This document shows positions 5,126 through 5,190 of a stretch of 5,190 bases of DNA, piece by piece. The notes under the pieces are model-generated. The model saw only the letters and a list, made by a program, of their open reading frames with translations. It did not search any database and was not told the origin of the DNA. Positions within the stretch are counted from its first letter, which is position 1, and the number at the start of each line of letters is the position of its first letter. The stretch is from assembly GCA_948525355.1 (NCBI GenBank), contig CAOSOP010000089.1, forward strand, positions 1 to 5,190, read 5' to 3'. The translations under genes and the position numbers were made by a program. Source of the DNA: an uncultured Bacilli bacterium. GTDB taxonomy: Bacteria > Bacillota_I > Bacilli_A > RFN20 > CAG-288.

Positions 5126-5190
5126 TTACTCGCCTCCACTAACTCCCACACCTCCGAGGGAGCTTCCCCCGGAAGCGGACGAGGAGGTGT
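5126..5190 (-). CDS. C-terminal end of an upstream gene with a Gly/Ser-rich tail (partial)
   Basis: Reading in from the right edge on the minus strand, one frame gives about 20 residues made almost wholly of Ser, Gly, Thr, Ala and Val (ending GGVGVSGGE). It stops at TAA 5128-5126, followed in frame by TAA and TGA. The stop is 2 nt before the murC ATG and the murC ribosome binding site lies within its last codons, an operon-like arrangement. Low-complexity Gly/Ser tails occur in several bacterial membrane-protein families, for example TPM-domain (YgcG-like) proteins. That suggestion is only an analogy, because no diagnostic domain is in the window. The segment is about 67% G+C (40 of 60 bases, 5131-5190), as expected from Gly/Ser codons. 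Confidence 0.5.
   Translation of the reverse strand, partial: TSSSASGGSSLGGVGVSGGE
5133..5137 (-). promoter_or_regulatory. Ribosome binding site deciding the murC start
   Basis: GGAGG on the minus strand lies 9 nt before the ATG at 5123. It lies within the last codons of the upstream gene. It favours the long start over the GTG and TTG codons 10 and 13 codons further in, which have no such site. Confidence 0.65.
5148..5190 (-). repeat. Nested inverted repeat just upstream of murC
   Basis: On the minus strand the outer arms ACACCTCC (5190-5183) and GGAGGTGT (5155-5148) enclose inner arms GCTTCC (5176-5171) and GGAAGC (5167-5162) around a GGG loop, with 6-nt internal loops on each side. No U-run follows, so it is not a terminator. 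It lies within the Gly/Ser-coding tail, where TCC (Ser) and GGA (Gly) codons are reverse complements, so it may be a by-product of coding. Confidence 0.5.

Overview
The window is AT-rich (roughly 30% GC by eye) chromosomal DNA. Short GGAG-type ribosome binding sites, TTG/ATG starts, tRNA genes with encoded CCA, TAA stops and a fermentative acetate kinase point to a low-GC member of the Bacillota. Tryptophan is encoded by TGG and no in-frame TGA is needed, so the standard bacterial code fits. A MurC-type cell-wall ligase argues against a wall-less Mollicute. A gut-type Bacilli lineage with divergent housekeeping proteins is my guess, held loosely.

Layout. Positions 1-78 are an unexplained GC-rich stretch. 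From 79 to 2229, on the minus strand, lies one ABC transporter gene (N-terminal ATPase fused to a C-terminal FtsX/MacB-like permease) cut in two by a single in-frame TAA at 1135-1137. Just upstream of it (2222-2365, minus) is a 47-codon ORF with its own Shine-Dalgarno sequence; its end overlaps the transporter start. Upstream again are tRNA-Gly(UCC) and tRNA-Asp(GUC), 2389-2541, minus, with a good promoter in front. The apparent minus-strand unit is therefore promoter, tRNA-Asp, tRNA-Gly, small ORF, ABC transporter, with no convincing terminator between the parts.

On the other side of a roughly 100-bp divergent promoter region, ackA (acetate kinase) runs rightward from 2648 to 3856. It meets murC, which runs leftward (5123 to 3831), tail to tail with a 26-bp overlap. 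The ackA transcript appears to end at an intrinsic terminator lying inside the murC coding sequence. murC follows, 2 nt after the stop, the Gly/Ser-rich tail of another minus-strand gene that enters from the right edge.

Functionally the window mixes energy metabolism (AckA), peptidoglycan precursor synthesis (MurC), translation (two tRNAs) and a membrane ABC system of unknown substrate. The least ordinary part is the tRNA / small ORF / broken ABC-FtsX unit. I see no CRISPR array, insertion sequence, phage or defence module.
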